Below, one piece after another: positions 1 to 11,390 of a stretch of 64,000 bases of DNA. The position numbers were made by a program, and so were the translations under genes. The notes below the pieces were generated by a model. It ran no database searches. It was not told the DNA's origin and saw nothing but the letters and a program-made list of their open reading frames with translations. The stretch's first letter is position 1. Every line of letters starts with the position of its first letter. Location of the stretch: assembly GCA_028753945.1 (NCBI GenBank), contig JAPNXP010000005.1:2604001-2668000 (forward strand). The letters are read 5' to 3'. Source of the stretch: Hexactinellida sp. DTS-2022 (Eukaryota > Porifera > Hexactinellida).

Positions 1-437
1 GGAGCGTCTCGCGCTCCTGGATAATTATTTGTATGTGTCGATATGTAGAATACAAATGAGCATCTTACATTTTATTTTCCGCTTATAACTGATTAAAATC
101 ATGTACTACGTGAGAAACAACAAATTAACACTTACCACAGAACTCAGAAAATATTTCTTATTCTGTTTCATTTGAAATTGACACACTATCTGTTCGAATA
201 CTTCACTGGTATTATCGTTGCGTGTTTCAAGAACATAAAATGCATCAATATTATTCATTTAACATTGATTTAACTAATAAACACAGTAGATATTACATAT
301 TTTAACATTTTATACTTAACCACAAGTATTTGAATATTTAATAAACAACTAAATTTTTTGAAATTTTAGTCCGATGGACATTTTAATACTGTATATAACA
401 TTTTTGGGTCAAATGATGTCAATTAGTGACTGGTTAC
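1..437. other. No gene seen
   Basis: AT-rich sequence with no supported ORF, RNA gene or repeat, apart from the left target duplication (430-437) of the next element. Confidence 0.5.
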
Positions 438-738
438 CAGTGCTCGACAAATTAGGTGGTTTGGTGGCGTTAGCCACCAAAAATCTTTCTTAAGCCACCA
501 AATTTAAACTTTGGTGGCTTAACTAATCCACCATTAATTGTGGAATTATTTAATGTTGTGTAGATTAAATTGTTCGTTGAATTATTGGTTATGAATATTA
601 TTGTTGTTTTACGGCATCAGAATTTTCTCAAGCCATCAGTTGTCAGTTAAACCGGCCGTTGATTATTCTTTAGCCACCAGAAAAAGTGAGATGGTGGCTT
701 AATTAGCCACCATCTAAATTTCATTTTGTCGAGCACTG
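438..738. mobile_element. hAT-type MITE, CAGTGCTCGAC family, copy 1
   Basis: Terminal inverted repeats CAGTGCTCGACAAA and TTTGTCGAGCACTG, flanked by the exact 8-bp duplication CTGGTTAC (430-437 and 739-746). The interior holds several copies of GGTGGCTTA/TAAGCCACC in both orientations. It has no coding capacity. A second copy lies at 48007-48306. The CAG-type end and 8-bp duplication are typical of hAT; the superfamily is inferred from these. Confidence 0.9.
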
Positions 739-787
739 CTGGTTACATCTTAAAGAGAATTTTCTACAGTTTAAGATAGCATAGGTG

Positions 788-1680
788 CAGAGGGTCCGAA
801 TGGATTGGAAGACGTATCCATATCCGCTCCATAATCCATCACATCTAGAATTAAAATTCCATATCCGTTCCATATCCGTAAATTACGGATTTTCAATCCC
901 TAAATCCGTAATCCATATGGACCCTCTATCCATAGCTGATTTTTTAATTCTATAAAATCCATACGGATTTGCTAAATCGATACGAACTTCCAAATCCATA
1001 TGGATCCATTATACCATATTACGATAAGGATTTTTTATAGATTTGAGAATAATTTCCAAATTCATTAAAACTAGCGCGCTTCGTTTGCTAGATCGCTTCG
1101 CGGCAGAACACAACCGCACACCAACCGCTTCGCGGTTGATGTGTGGTTTATACACCTCTAACATTCATTATAAAGCGTGAATAGGCCTAAATAGTCCAAT
1201 TGAACAATGTGAAATTTTAGTGATGACGTCATTATGCGACAATGAGTTAGCATATTCTGGTGTGACCAACGTGTCCGCATCGTTAATGTACATGTTCTAT
1301 TAAATTTTCAGATTTTTATCTCTTAGAGGCGCGAATTATGTGCGATTAAGTGACTTTTCAGGGTTCTCGAAAGTGACAATGACGTCATAACTTGTCGAGG
1401 ACTCGGGGTGTGAGAAATTTTCAGTGGAAACCTCAACTTGTTGGCGGGTGCCAAAGGTTACCCCTATATGCCAAAATCACATTTGGAAACCGTCCACTTT
1501 CTTCAATCAACTCGTAACATACACACAAATATAGCTCACACCTACCCACCCACCCAGGCTTGTGTTTTAATAGTATAGATATCCGATATTTACGGATTTG
1601 GAATGATTTTGAGAATTATTCCAAATCTGCAAATTACGGATTTGACTGATTCCAAATCCGTAATCCTTTCGGATCCTCTC
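788..1680. mobile_element. Motif-array hAT-type element (ATCCGTA motif), split by a Helitron
   Basis: Ends CAGAGGGTCCG and CGGATCCTCTC are inverted repeats flanked by the exact 8-bp duplication CATAGGTG (780-787 and 1681-1688). The body is a loose array of ATCCGTAATCCATAT-like motifs in both orientations. The Helitron at 1071-1579 interrupts it, so this element is older than that insertion. Confidence 0.8.
1071..1579 (-). mobile_element. Non-autonomous Helitron, family A
   Basis: Read on the minus strand it starts TCTATACTATTAAAACAC and ends with a hairpin (CAACCGC...GCGGTTG) followed by CTAG, between host A and T with no target duplication. These are the classic Helitron ends. It has no Rep/helicase ORF. 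Related copies are at 16277-16752, 46107-46999 and 49719-50240, with a fragment at 55835-55933. Confidence 0.9.
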
Positions 1681-1688
1681 CATAGGTG

Positions 1689-3299
1689 TAATAATTGACC
1701 ATATCTTACCATATAAGATCGGGCACTAAATTTACAAAAAGTATCATCGAAAACTGAATATTATAAATGACAACGAATTCGAAAACCATAAGAGATTAAC
1801 TAATTATAGACAAATATCTGGAAACTAGAAGAAAAATTGCTACTAGCATGCTTTCAAATGCTCTAGAAAGCTTCTTTTATGTTGTGAATTTAGCACTTGA
1901 AACTTGATACTATTTGAAAACTCGAGTTTTATCTTGGAAACTATTGTTAATGATCGTAATTCCAATTATAATATCTTGACTTGCAGATGCAATTTGAAAT
2001 ATAAATTATATTTTAATGGTCCTTGACTATCCTCGCAACACATATTTAAGAAATTGAGCTAATACACAGACCTCAAAATTTGAGCTAGGACCGCTGATTT
2101 GCCCACTGTGCTGGACCCCTAGGACATTTCTGGGACCTGGGCGGATTACGACGCCTGTGACTGTAATAATCAGTATAGGGATTATGGCGAGGTTATCATC
2201 TTTATTTATTATATTGATCACCGAATTTCTCAAATTACACTTCAAATCATTTTCGATAGATATGCACCGGTTAATACAAACTTTAGAAAGACGAGAAAAT
2301 TTTGACAGTTCCTGCGTGTTCGTATTAAGGATGCTTGCCGCCAAATTTTGCGGTATTTACCTTAAAAAATTAAAGTGGTGATTATTGTAAAAAAACCTGC
2401 AAAAATAACCTAGAATTCTGTTGGAAGTGCAAATTTTCCAAATATATATACTATTTAGGTCAAAAATGCATTATTAGTGACGTCATTTTTGATGACATCG
2501 GTGATTTTGTAATCATTCCTCACATTTATGTACCTTGATGGTTATTTATAGTGCATATTGATACTAATATCAGATTATATATTACTAATATGTATCAGTG
2601 GCACGGTGGAAAGCATATGGAGAATGTATGCTTGAGGTTATGGGTTCGAATCCCTGTAGTGACAATCTTATTGATTATTTTGGACATACAGCAAATTCAA
2701 TTGAAAGATTCTAAACTTATACATTGTGCATGTACATAGTAGATGAAAACATTGCTGGAATGAACTATATGTTGAATTTCTTTCAATTCTCTGTGCCAAT
2801 TTCATCAAATTCCCTTTCCAGCGGGTGTCCCAAAAGAAATCGGACTTGTATAAATGGATATAAATATTTTATAAATCAATTAATTTGTTTACTATATTGC
2901 TTTCAAATCATTTGTTGTATTTCGTATTAAAGTCAACTAGTATAATGATACTAAATCAGAGTTTAATACATACAAATTGGTTGCACATATGCATGTCAGA
3001 ATTAAAAAACTTCAACCTTCATTTACTCAATTCGTGTTTTTATGACCTATCCCAAATTAAATCTAATAAAGTTCATAAGGGATTGCTTTCAAAATTTCAG
3101 ATATATTTCATAATAGTATAAAGATCATTTTTCGACCTCATTGAAGTAAACTAACAATTAGTGTGTGAGTGGAGCCCAATCAAGCGAAAAAATATCACTT
3201 TTTGGCACTTTTTTTGACGAATTTTACTGGGTTCTACTGTAACGATTTGAGTGGCCAGACTGAAAATGGAGGAACTGCATGCTCAGATAAATAAAATCA
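1689..3299. other. No gene seen; AT-rich
   Basis: Several ORFs of 60-105 codons occur but none resembles a known family or shows low-complexity-free coding structure. A tRNA-like segment at 2592-2663 is described separately. Confidence 0.4.
2592..2663 (+). other. tRNA-like sequence or tRNA-derived SINE head
   Basis: Contains an A-box-like TGGCACGGTGG and a canonical B box GGTTCGAATCC with pairing T-arm GGG/CCC. A plausible anticodon stem is AGCATA/TATGCT with a loop containing GGA. The acceptor halves (GTATCAG and TAGTGAC) pair poorly, so this is probably a tRNA pseudogene or SINE promoter rather than a working tRNA. Confidence 0.35.
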
Positions 3300-3436
3300 T
3301 TCCAACTCAATTCAATTCAAATCAACACAATTCAATTCAAATCAATTCAATTCATTTCAAATTAATTCCGATAAATTTCAGATCATTCAAATCATTAAAA
3401 AAAAACTCCATTTCCACCAGGAATTCAATTCAATTC
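3300..3436. repeat. AATTCAATTCAA motif array
   Basis: Imperfect array of CAATT/AATTCAA units, continuing past the inserted element at 3445-3844 into TTCAGTTCAAAATGAATTGA. Probably the outer part of another motif-array element into which the next one jumped. Its own ends and duplication could not be fixed. Confidence 0.45.
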
Positions 3437-3444
3437 AAAAAATG

Positions 3445-3844
3445 CAAGGTTGAAACCGCTCGAAACGAATATCAGTATTCATGAATAGTTGCCCTACCGA
3501 ATACTGATACTAATATTCGGTTGCTTCAACCGAATACTGATAATGATAATATTTGGTTACGTCAACCATATACGAATACTGATGATATTCGGTTGGTAGA
3601 ACGAATACGAATACCGATAATCTTTGGTTGCCCTAACCGAATACGAATACATGTAATTAGAATATTCGGATGGAAAACTAATATGAATACTGATCATATT
3701 CGCTCGGGAGACCGAATACCAAAGACTGATATTCGTTTGGGCAACCGGATACCGAATAATGATATCAGGTTGGAAACCGAATATCAACTATTCACGACTA
3801 ATATTCGGTTCAACCAAATATATCAGTATTCGGTTGCAACCTTG
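3445..3844. mobile_element. Motif-array hAT-type element (GAATACCGAATATTCGG motif)
   Basis: Ends CAAGGTTGAAACCG and CGGTTGCAACCTTG, flanked by the exact 8-bp duplication AAAAAATG (3437-3444 and 3845-3852). The whole 400-bp body consists of diverged GAATACTGAT/ATATTCGGTTG units in both orientations. It encodes nothing. Confidence 0.88.
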
Positions 3845-3902
3845 AAAAAATGAAGTATATTTCAGTTCAAAATGAATTGACTTAGTCCTGCCGCGGGAGT
3901 CA

Positions 3903-4220
3903 CAGGGCTTTATCTAGGTGCTTCGCCGCCTAAACTTTTAAGTGCCAGCTAGGCATCAGTTGAGTGCAAAGGTGCTTGCAGATGATTCCAAATAGGTGCC
4001 GAGTTGGCACTTAAATTGGTGCCAAATGTCTGGCCATATTTTCTGGCTCATAAATTGCTGGATAAAACCTATTTGGGTTCTGTAAAAATGTTACCGCCTT
4101 TCAAATAATGCCGCATGATTGAATTATACCAATTATTTATTATGGGCAGCACGTTTATGGTGCCGTAAAATTCTACTTCCATTATAAAGTGCCGGCCAAG
4201 AATTTCTAGATAGACCCCTG
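3903..4220. mobile_element. Probable MITE
   Basis: Inverted ends CAGGGCTTTATCTAG and CTAGATAGACCCCTG. No matching 8-bp duplication, so the call rests on the ends alone. Confidence 0.4.
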
Positions 4221-4232
4221 AGCTCCCAGTAC

Positions 4233-4583
4233 CAGTGGCGTAGGGAGGGGGGGGGGGTCCTGAGGGACCCCCCAATCTGTCAGACTTATTTGTTTTCATT
4301 AGAAATAAAAAAACAGAGGACTACTCAGGTTTCAAAAGTACCTCAAAAAAACATACATAGGGTCTACTTAATAGTACTTGATCTGTTAATTATCATGTTT
4401 ATTGTTCTATAATAAACATTTGTTAATGGGTAGAGATTACTGCAATAGAGTTTCCCGTACCGCAATCGGTCTTTTGTTAAAGTAATTTTTAAAAATCGCT
4501 GGGGGCAATGCCCCCAGACCCCGTTACTGGCTCACTTCACTTGCTCAGGACCCCCCCAATCCAAAACCTTGGCTACGCCCCTG
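4233..4583. mobile_element. hAT-type MITE with G-rich ends
   Basis: CAGTGGCGTAGGGAGGGG at the left and GGCTACGCCCCTG at the right, flanked by the exact duplication CCCAGTAC (4225-4232 and 4584-4591). Long G/C homopolymers lie just inside each end. It has no coding capacity. Confidence 0.9.
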
Positions 4584-4591
4584 CCCAGTAC

Positions 4592-5148
4592 CCAACTTCC
4601 AATGCCCCCCAGCCCTCCCCCCCTTAATACGTTTACCTTTAGATTACAATGTTAAACGGTCCCTTGGTGTTCGTCTTGTTGAGAATTCACTATGTAGCAG
4701 ATTTTTTAGAGTAGTTAATAAAAACAAATTTGATAGTCTCATAACAAAACAATGATGATTGTGGTTAATGTGTATAGATTATAACAATCGCACAATTGAT
4801 CAAATTTTCGTCGAGAGGGTCCAGCATTTATATAAATAGTTTCAATAAGCTGATGGAGTTGATTACAAAGGGGTTCATACAATAGGGTAAGGATAAATTC
4901 GAGAATTGGGTGTCAGAAACACTGGCGTAAGTTTGGGGTGCCGAAGTGATGCCACCCCCGGCGGAAAATCATGGGGGTGCCAGGCCTGCCTGGCACCCCT
5001 ATGATTTCCTGTTGCCTTGCAAGACGTAATCCTTGGTAGTGCTACTTGTGCAAATATGTAGAATACCTTATTTTATAGAAAATCAACCTGAAGGAAATTA
5101 ACGCGATTTGGAGTTAACTTTTTTTAATACATGAATTTAAGAGGTAAC
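4592..5148. other. No gene; partial MITE near 4910-5005
   Basis: A GGCGTAAGTTTGGGGTGCC segment resembles the G-rich MITE ends seen elsewhere, and a related fragment occurs near 45690. Otherwise AT-rich with no feature. Confidence 0.35.
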
Positions 5149-6819
5149 AAAAAGTACACATATCATGATCCTTAGTTACACAGATCATGATCCTTAGAAA
5201 GTACACGGTTAGTACACCATTATAGGCTTGTCACGAAATATTCGGTCTGTGTTTTTTTGGTCAATCCGGATCAAATCCTTCTGTAATACTCGATCCTGCC
5301 GGACCAAATATTTTAAACATTGTTGGTCCAATTGTATATTATTTTGTTCAAAAGGGTAATATATTCTAGATTATGAGAGCAATATCTATATTATTAAACT
5401 CGATTGTAGTTTGTGATTGTGTGCATTTGTATTAAAGTGATGGGGGAATAGATACCGCAATTAATATTGGGATATAAACTAACTTTCAAATGTTATAATA
5501 GGTAAATAAGTTTGCTGAACAAGAAGTTCGCACTCATAAATTCAGGGATAGATCCAGCACAAATTATCTGGGGGTGCAATCAGAGGCGTAGCTATGGGCG
5601 GTTCATTGAACCAGCACCCCGATGTCTCAGGGGCCCAAAAGGCATACCTGCCAACCTATTTGTGTAATATCCCTGTACAGGGCTACAATTTTCCCGTGTA
5701 CATTGGCCAAAATCCCTGTACACCTCCCAAAGAATTTTCTCGCTCGCTGCGCTCGCTCGTCCAGGTATTTACTATACACCTACATATCAAAATTATCACT
5801 TTGGAAAGGAGAAAGCATTGAATTATATACTGTACAGGGAATCCCTGTTCGCTTGCACAAATATATAAACCAGTTGAGCTTTTATGTGGTTGAAGTTGAA
5901 GTTTAATTGTAGACGGGGCCATTTATGGTACAGGCAGCGTAAGCCTTCCGTACCCTGAACATGGGTACCGTAAGGAAAGTACATTTTTAAAAAAGTGCAG
6001 AAACAAGAACAGAAAAAAAAAAAAAAAAAAGAGATTAAAGAGAGGTAAAAGGGTGATATTTTTAATAGTTCGACTTCCTTTGTCTTGTTTTTCGGATGGC
6101 CTCCCAGCTGTTCTTGTATTCCACTCGGAACCCTTTAGTGTTTGTGCTTTGCGGATGTTGGGCGGGAGACTGTTCCACTCTGAGGGGCCCTGAACGCTAA
6201 ATGCCTTCTGCCCAAAGGTTGTCTTGCACCACGACGGTTGTTCCAAGGTGTTGGAGTCGGCGGCCCGAGTATGTATTGAGCCTCTCCGCTGTTCTGGCAG
6301 TTGCATCGTCTGCGGCCAAAGTGGGTCGTGGCATGATGACCATACCCGGCCAGTCAAGTGCATGTGCCGCTTCTCCAGCGTTGGTTGATGTTGCACATAG
6401 CTGCATCGCAGTAAGTTAACGTCGGGTAGACCAGGGCATGGGCAGGGAGGATATGTGCCTAGAGGGAAGTCTGCGGGCCGTACGAATGAGGAGGCGGAGG
6501 CAACCCGCAGCTCTGCTACAGGCTGACTCAATGTGTGGGGTGAATGAGAGGGATTCGTCGATTATTACGCAACCCTAGAACAGTCATGGTCGGCTTGCGT
6601 AGAACTATCTACATCTAAGAGCACACTGAGGTCCACAAACATCCACCGGGACTTACCCCAATTTATCGAAATCCCCAAGTTGTTGAGGAAGCCTGATACC
6701 TTCCCGTAAGCTGCCTTAGTACGGGAGACCAAGTCTTCCACACTGCTTGACTGGACCACGAGAGTGATGTCATCTGCATACTGTGGGGATGCTGCATTTG
6801 TCAGAATTTTGAAGTTGTC

Positions 6820-7165
6820 ATTTGTCAGAATCTTGAGTTCTGCCTTTGTCATAATAGATTTTTATCGAGTTCTGACTTTGTCAGAATGGATTTTAGCGAG
6901 TTCTGACTTTGTCAGAATGGATTTTTAGCGAGTTCTGACTTTGTCAGAATGGATTTTTATCGAGTTCTGACTTTGTCAGAATTGGTTTTTATCGAGTTCT
7001 GATTTTGTCAGAATAGATTTTATCGAGTTTTGACTTTGTCAGAATGGATTTTTATCGAGTTCTGACTATGTCAGAATGGTTTTTAATTTTTTATCGAGTT
7101 TTGACTTTGTCAGAATGGATTTTATCGAGTTCTGACTTTGTCAGAATGGGTTTTATTGTGCTCTG
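6820..7165 (+). repeat. Left terminal array of MULE 1
   Basis: About ten direct copies of GTTCTGACTTTGTCAGAATG followed by a short ATTTTTATCGA linker. Each unit contains the near-palindrome TTCTGACTTTGTCAGAA. The right end carries the same units inverted. Confidence 0.9.
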
Positions 7166-7547
7166 ATTTGGGAGAATAATTTTACATTCAGTTTGAACAT
7201 TTTTCAAAGCATCATTTTATACAACAAAAAATATCGTGTTAAATTAAAATAATAAATTTTATAAGAAATTGAAAATGATTAGTTCTCTGAATATATATTT
7301 GCTGATGAAGATCGTCGGAATTTTGATTTTGTTTTGATTTTGTTTTGACTTCACACGATTTTCTTGATTTAACTAGTGAATGTAGTTGTTTACTGTATTA
7401 GAAAGACGGAGTTCAAATAACACCTTTCAGCAATTCTTTAAATACAACATGTGGTAGTTGTTTTGTTTTAAAACACATTGGCTTCGTTTTCCTTTTTTGT
7501 CGACTGGTATAAATTGTAATGAATTGAATTTATGATACTAAATCAAC

Positions 7548-8252
7548 ATGGAATACACTTTGTGCTCTTACAGACGACTTGTTGGAAAAGTTTATACTAC
7601 TTGTGATGGACACAAATTTATCAATTCCAAAATCAGCGAAAAGTATATTTGTCTAAAATGTGCAATTTTCCGTACTGGCTGCAAAGGTACTGGCAGACTC
7701 AATCGTTTGACAGTTCTTATAACTCCTTTATCACCGCACAATCATAACACTGAAGAATACAGATCGGATCTTTTCGATTTGAAAACGAAATGCAAGAAAA
7801 CTGCAATGCATAGCCAAACAAATCTTCGGCACGTTTTCGATGATACAACAAGAGGTGATCCCAGTGCTTTTGAAGTTACATTTCCCGAATGCGAATCGGC
7901 TTTGTATCGTGCCAGGAGAATGTTACAACCGAAGATTCCCTCAGATGCTGTTGAATTTTGCGAAATGCTACTTACAGCTCGTTTAGGAAAATACTACCAA
8001 GGTTCAGTGACATGTGGTACCGACACTGCTGTTATCTTCTACTCCGATGCGATGTCTTCTGTATTATATGAGGTTATGCATATCCAGTTTGATGGTACCT
8101 TTTTTGCAGTACCCATTCAATTTACTCAACTCTGGACCATTTTTGTAGCTATTGGCAGGCATTATTTACCAGCTATCCATTGCTTGATGACCGCGAAGAG
8201 TGAAGAACTATATACAGCTGTGTTAGAAAGGATTAGTTCGAAAATACCTTAG
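7548..8252 (+). CDS. MULE transposase, N-terminal part (FLYWCH zinc finger plus first catalytic Asp)
   Basis: 234 codons, intact from ATG to stop. Residues 1-65 look like a FLYWCH/WRKY-like zinc finger (C-x-K-C ... GC ... HNHN), the DNA-binding module common in animal MULEs. Residues about 175-215 (IQFDGTFFAVP) match the start of the MULE transposase core, with the first catalytic aspartate. The usual protein would continue for several hundred residues with a C-x-H motif and a catalytic glutamate; here the stop is followed about 40 bp later by the right terminal array, so the C-terminal half has been deleted. It is therefore a deletion derivative that could at most bind the ends. Family identity is inferred from motifs. 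Confidence 0.8.
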   Translation: MEYTLCSYRRLVGKVYTTCDGHKFINSKISEKYICLKCAIFRTGCKGTGRLNRLTVLITPLSPHNHNTEEYRSDLFDLKTKCKKTAMHSQTNLRHVFDDTTRGDPSAFEVTFPECESALYRARRMLQPKIPSDAVEFCEMLLTARLGKYYQGSVTCGTDTAVIFYSDAMSSVLYEVMHIQFDGTFFAVPIQFTQLWTIFVAIGRHYLPAIHCLMTAKSEELYTAVLERISSKIP

Positions 8253-8289
8253 TTTAAACCAGTGGCTTCAATGTCGGATTGGGAGCCTG

Positions 8290-8475
8290 CTGACAAAGTC
8301 CGAACTCGCTAAAAATCCATTCTGACAAAGTCCGAACTCGCTAAAAATCCATTCTGACAAAGTCAGAACTCGATAAAAGTCCCTTCTGACAAAGTCAGAA
8401 CTCGATAAAAATCCATTCTGACAAAGTCAGAACTCGCTAAAATCCATTCTGACAAAGTCAGAACTCAAGATTCTG
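8290..8475 (-). repeat. Right terminal array of MULE 1
   Basis: About six inverted copies of the same roughly 31-bp unit as at 6820-7165. Unit spacing and point differences (AGTCCG versus AGTCAG) show that the units have drifted individually. Confidence 0.88.
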
Positions 8476-9642
8476 ACAAATGACAACTTCAAAATTCTGA
8501 CAAATGCAGGCGCCCCCATACTGTTGGTAGGCAATGCCAATCTCCTGCAGCTCCCCTGGATATTTTGTAGTTCGACGGATAGCAGAAAGAGTATTGGGCC
8601 GATGATGCCTCCCTGGGGGACCCCCCTTATGGGTGTGAAACCTGTGGCTGTGTCCACACCAATTTGGACCACACACTCCCTGTCGAATAGATATTGTTTG
8701 AACCATTCCACCGATGCGCACAGTTATAGCCCGTAGGATGGATTTGTGTGTGATCGTGTCGAAGGCCTTAGAGCAGTCTAGTGCCAGTAAAGCTGCTAAC
8801 CTCCCAGTGCACCTGCCGAGCCACTTGACGGCATCGTCAATCGTCTGCAACACTGAGAGACAGGTGTCTCTTCTTCTTCGGAAACCATGCTGTCTGTCAT
8901 CGAGGCGGAGGTTATCCTCAAGAAAATTATTCAACTGCGAGCCCACAAGCCGTTCACACACCAACACTGCTGCACAGAAAATGGTTAAAATCCCTATACT
9001 GTACAGTAGTCGAGCAATATGGTGCAGGAAGTGGTCGAATTGTGCATTTTCGAGATAAATTTACCAAATTTTGCACAATTGTAGTATTATAGGTTCTGAT
9101 CAACTTCAGCTATGGCACATAGCATAATTTTTGGAAGAACAAATATTTCAGGGGGTCAAAAATTGGTGCCCAATCGAATCGCCGGAAGTATAAATACAGG
9201 ATAGCTCATTCAAATGCATTCTTAACGACTTTATATTGTCAGATTCGTGCTCAGCACTTAATTTCCAGCATTTTGATGGGTATATTGACTATATTTGGTG
9301 AGAATATCTTTTGGTTTTCCATAGCAACGTTAGGAATGTGATATACATTGCCATCTCCCAATTTGGAGTAACCGTATCGAGTGGCCCCTTCTTTTTCTCA
9401 GGTATGCGTACTGAGTGCGAATATACTATTAGAAACACTCTAAATATTAATTGTCAAGCCAAAAGAATGCATTTATCATATCCTGCTATTTTGATTCGCC
9501 ATATTAATACCTATGATCCCTCAATATTTTGTCCAAAAATAAGTGAACCATTTCAGTACATAATTGTATTTATGCAACAAGGGCGGACTGAGACAGTGCC
9601 AAGGGCACTGTCGATAGGGCCGTTTTGTTCGTGAGCTGGCCA

Positions 9643-10061
9643 CAAGGGTGGGGTTGGTTAACCGATGTGAAGCTACGGTTACATTTCATTTTCTCGCCAC
9701 GGTTAACCGGTTAACCGCCCATCCTACTCAATTCAATAAATCCTTTATAAAATTTGATTATACTACAGAATAAGACTCAGATGTATAAAGTATAACCGCA
9801 TAAGTATATTAACTAATACATTTCGTGCTTTAGGTAAATTTAAATCAATGTTGTCTAAGAAAATTTATTAAGTGGTTATGAGAAATGGATTTAGGACTAA
9901 CATATTCTGATACAATTCAAAAGATTTTAATACTATATACATTAATTTCCCAATAACTCTGCTGATATTCAACAGACCGGCTAACTGGTTAATAAAATCT
10001 TTAACCGTTAACCGATGTCAGCAACGGTTAACCGGTTAGCCGGTTAACCGAATCCATCCTT
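9643..10061. mobile_element. Motif-array hAT-type MITE (GGTTAACCGG), copy 1
   Basis: Ends CAAGGGTGGGGTTGG and CCGAATCCATCCTT, each followed inward by GGTTAACCG arrays. The flanks carry the 8-bp duplication GCTGGCCA (9635-9642 and 10062-10069; 7 bp if the terminal G belongs to the element). Other copies: 21689-26145 and 43466-43876. Confidence 0.88.
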
Positions 10062-10334
10062 GCTGGCCATAAGCCTGCTTTAGGGAGGAATTCTGCCAGC
10101 TTACTTCCATACGTGGGTTTGCGTCACCCTGCAAATATTTATGTGTGGTTTTAAATGGTTACCATTTTAGTTATTAGACTGTTATAATAAATTAGTCACA
10201 ATTATGACTAGTTTTTATGTTGTTGTTACGCCATCAGATTTTAGTGTTATAACCTACGCAGCCGCTTCTCTCTTTTTATAAAACAAATGTATTAGTGGGA
10301 TATCTCGCTCGTTCTGGCTGCATGGGACGATAAA

Positions 10335-10500
10335 TTTATATTATTAAATTCGATTGTTGTGATTTTTGTTTGTTTGCTTGTTTGTTTGTTTTTCCCGATT
10401 ATATTAGAGTGATAGGTCGATATAGAACCGATTTATTATTGAGATAGAGACTCACTTCCAATGTTATGGGAAGTAATCATGTATACTGAATCCGATTTTC
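10335..10500 (+). mobile_element. Helitron family B, 5' fragment
   Basis: TTATATTATTAAATTCGATTG followed by the family B sequence (GTTTGTTTGTTT, then GTGATAGG, GATAGAGACTCACTTCC). The initial TC is mutated and no 3' end is visible. Confidence 0.5.
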
Positions 10501-11035
10501 GTATTTACAAATTCCATTTTGAATCATTGCTGAACAACCAACCTCAGAACAACTATGAGAGATGAGATACTTGCGGACTTTGGGCGATTCATAGACAAAG
10601 GGCCATCGCTTGAATTGGAGGAAGTTCTGTATAAAAAGTTAAAAACTAGAATTGAATCCAGGGAAGGTCGAATTTTATCACTTCTATTTATTATAAGTAC
10701 AGTAGTGGAAAGAGTTTTCACTACTGTACTAATAGAATGCTTAGACATCATTAGCTTAATAGTAATTAAATGGAGGGGAGCCAAGTTGGGTCAGAGGTAG
10801 GGCCAGAGTATCTCAAGGGGAAAGGGTGTAGATCTGGGGAGCAAGGGGTCTTAAGTGCTCCCAAATTTTATATAAACAGCTTCTAATCTATATACCCGTA
10901 CTATTTATATCACTCCGCATGCGGTGTTAGCCCCATCTACAGCCCTGAAAAGGTGCCATGGTCCTAGCTAGCCTCCCCTTGGGTGCGCTTTTTGATGCAA
11001 GTTTTATTTTCAAATTAGTGTAAATGGGTCAATGT
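10501..11035. other. No supported gene
   Basis: An 81-codon ORF at 10555-10800 has no recognisable motif and overlaps an antisense ORF of similar length. Probably more foldback-element interior. Confidence 0.35.
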
Positions 11036-11382
11036 CATAAGCGTCAAGTTTTGGAACTTATAATCAAAGATGGGGGGGCCCACTTGGGAGGGTCTTGGGG
11101 GGGGGGGCACTGGGAGGTTTGCTAAATATTTCCAGATTTGTTTCTTCAGAAACAAAATCTGGATATATTGAGTAAACAAACGTGATTCTCTCCCTCTATC
11201 ATCTCTTGGTCGATCAAAAGGAACACTTTCATACAAAAATTTAATCCACCGGAAGGTCCGGGAGGTCGCTCCCAGTGACCCCCCAGCCCCCCAATCAGCA
11301 ATATTGGGGCGGTCGATCAACAATATGGTGGGGGCCTGCCCCCCACAGCCCCCCCCCCAAAACCCCAAACTTGGCGCCTATG
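11036..11382. mobile_element. hAT-type MITE CATARGCGTCAAG, copy 1
   Basis: Ends CATAAGCGTCAAGTTTTGG and CCCCAAACTTGGCGCCTATG, with the exact duplication GTCAATGT (11028-11035 and 11383-11390). The interior is rich in G and C runs. Second copy: 57945-58213. Confidence 0.9.
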
Positions 11383-11390
11383 GTCAATGT

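Larger units (their letters stand above)
6785..8516 (+). mobile_element. MULE 1 with array-type terminal inverted repeats
   Basis: Element flanked by the exact 8-bp duplication CATACTGT (6777-6784 and 8517-8524). The outer ends are GGGGATGCTGCATTTGTC and, inverted, GGGGCGCCTGCATTTGTC. Inside each end lies a tandem array of a roughly 31-bp unit containing TTCTGACTTTGTCAGAA. One ORF (7548-8252) encodes the start of a FLYWCH/MULE transposase. It sits in the LINE reverse transcriptase; removing the element and one duplication restores an open QQYADD reading. Confidence 0.92.
6060..8967 (-). pseudogene. Reverse transcriptase of the LINE, broken
   Basis: Minus-strand fragments cover the reverse transcriptase palm. 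From 8967 down: DRQHGFRRRRDTCLSVL, LALDCSKAFDTITH (first catalytic aspartate), then in another frame GVPQGGIIGPILF. After the MULE insertion come QYADDITLV (catalytic YADD), LNNLGISINWGKS near 6700, and a C-terminal segment FSVQGPSEWNSLPPN near 6200. The frame is lost at least twice between 8711 and 8560 and again below 6565, and the MULE splits the gene two codons before YADD. The motif order is that of CR1/Jockey-type ORF2. No endonuclease domain remains. It cannot be functional. Confidence 0.85.
5896..8970 (-). mobile_element. LINE (CR1/Jockey-like), 5'-truncated, interrupted by a MULE
   Basis: A non-LTR retrotransposon body between two blocks of the hAT element that are adjacent in the short copy at 20030-21510. 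Its minus-strand 3' end passes the reverse transcriptase tail (FGQKAFSV, EWNSLPPNIR near 6150-6250) and finishes near 5896 with an ACTTCA-like simple repeat. Both boundaries are approximate. The 5' end stops within the reverse transcriptase domain. Confidence 0.75.

Noticed and set aside
3251..3853. ORFs of 77-110 codons over the TTCAA and GAATAC arrays
   Set aside because: Codons follow the DNA motif in both strands; low-complexity artefact.
5923..6531. 202-codon minus-strand ORF
   Set aside because: Only a short part (FSVQGPSEWNSLPPN) is the LINE reverse transcriptase tail; the rest, including a poly-F run, is out of frame or non-coding.
8524..9058. Plus-strand ORFs over the reverse transcriptase
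   Set aside because: Antisense to clear reverse transcriptase motifs; no similarity of their own.
10555..10800. 81-codon plus-strand ORF
   Set aside because: No family motif and an equally long antisense ORF; no support as a gene.
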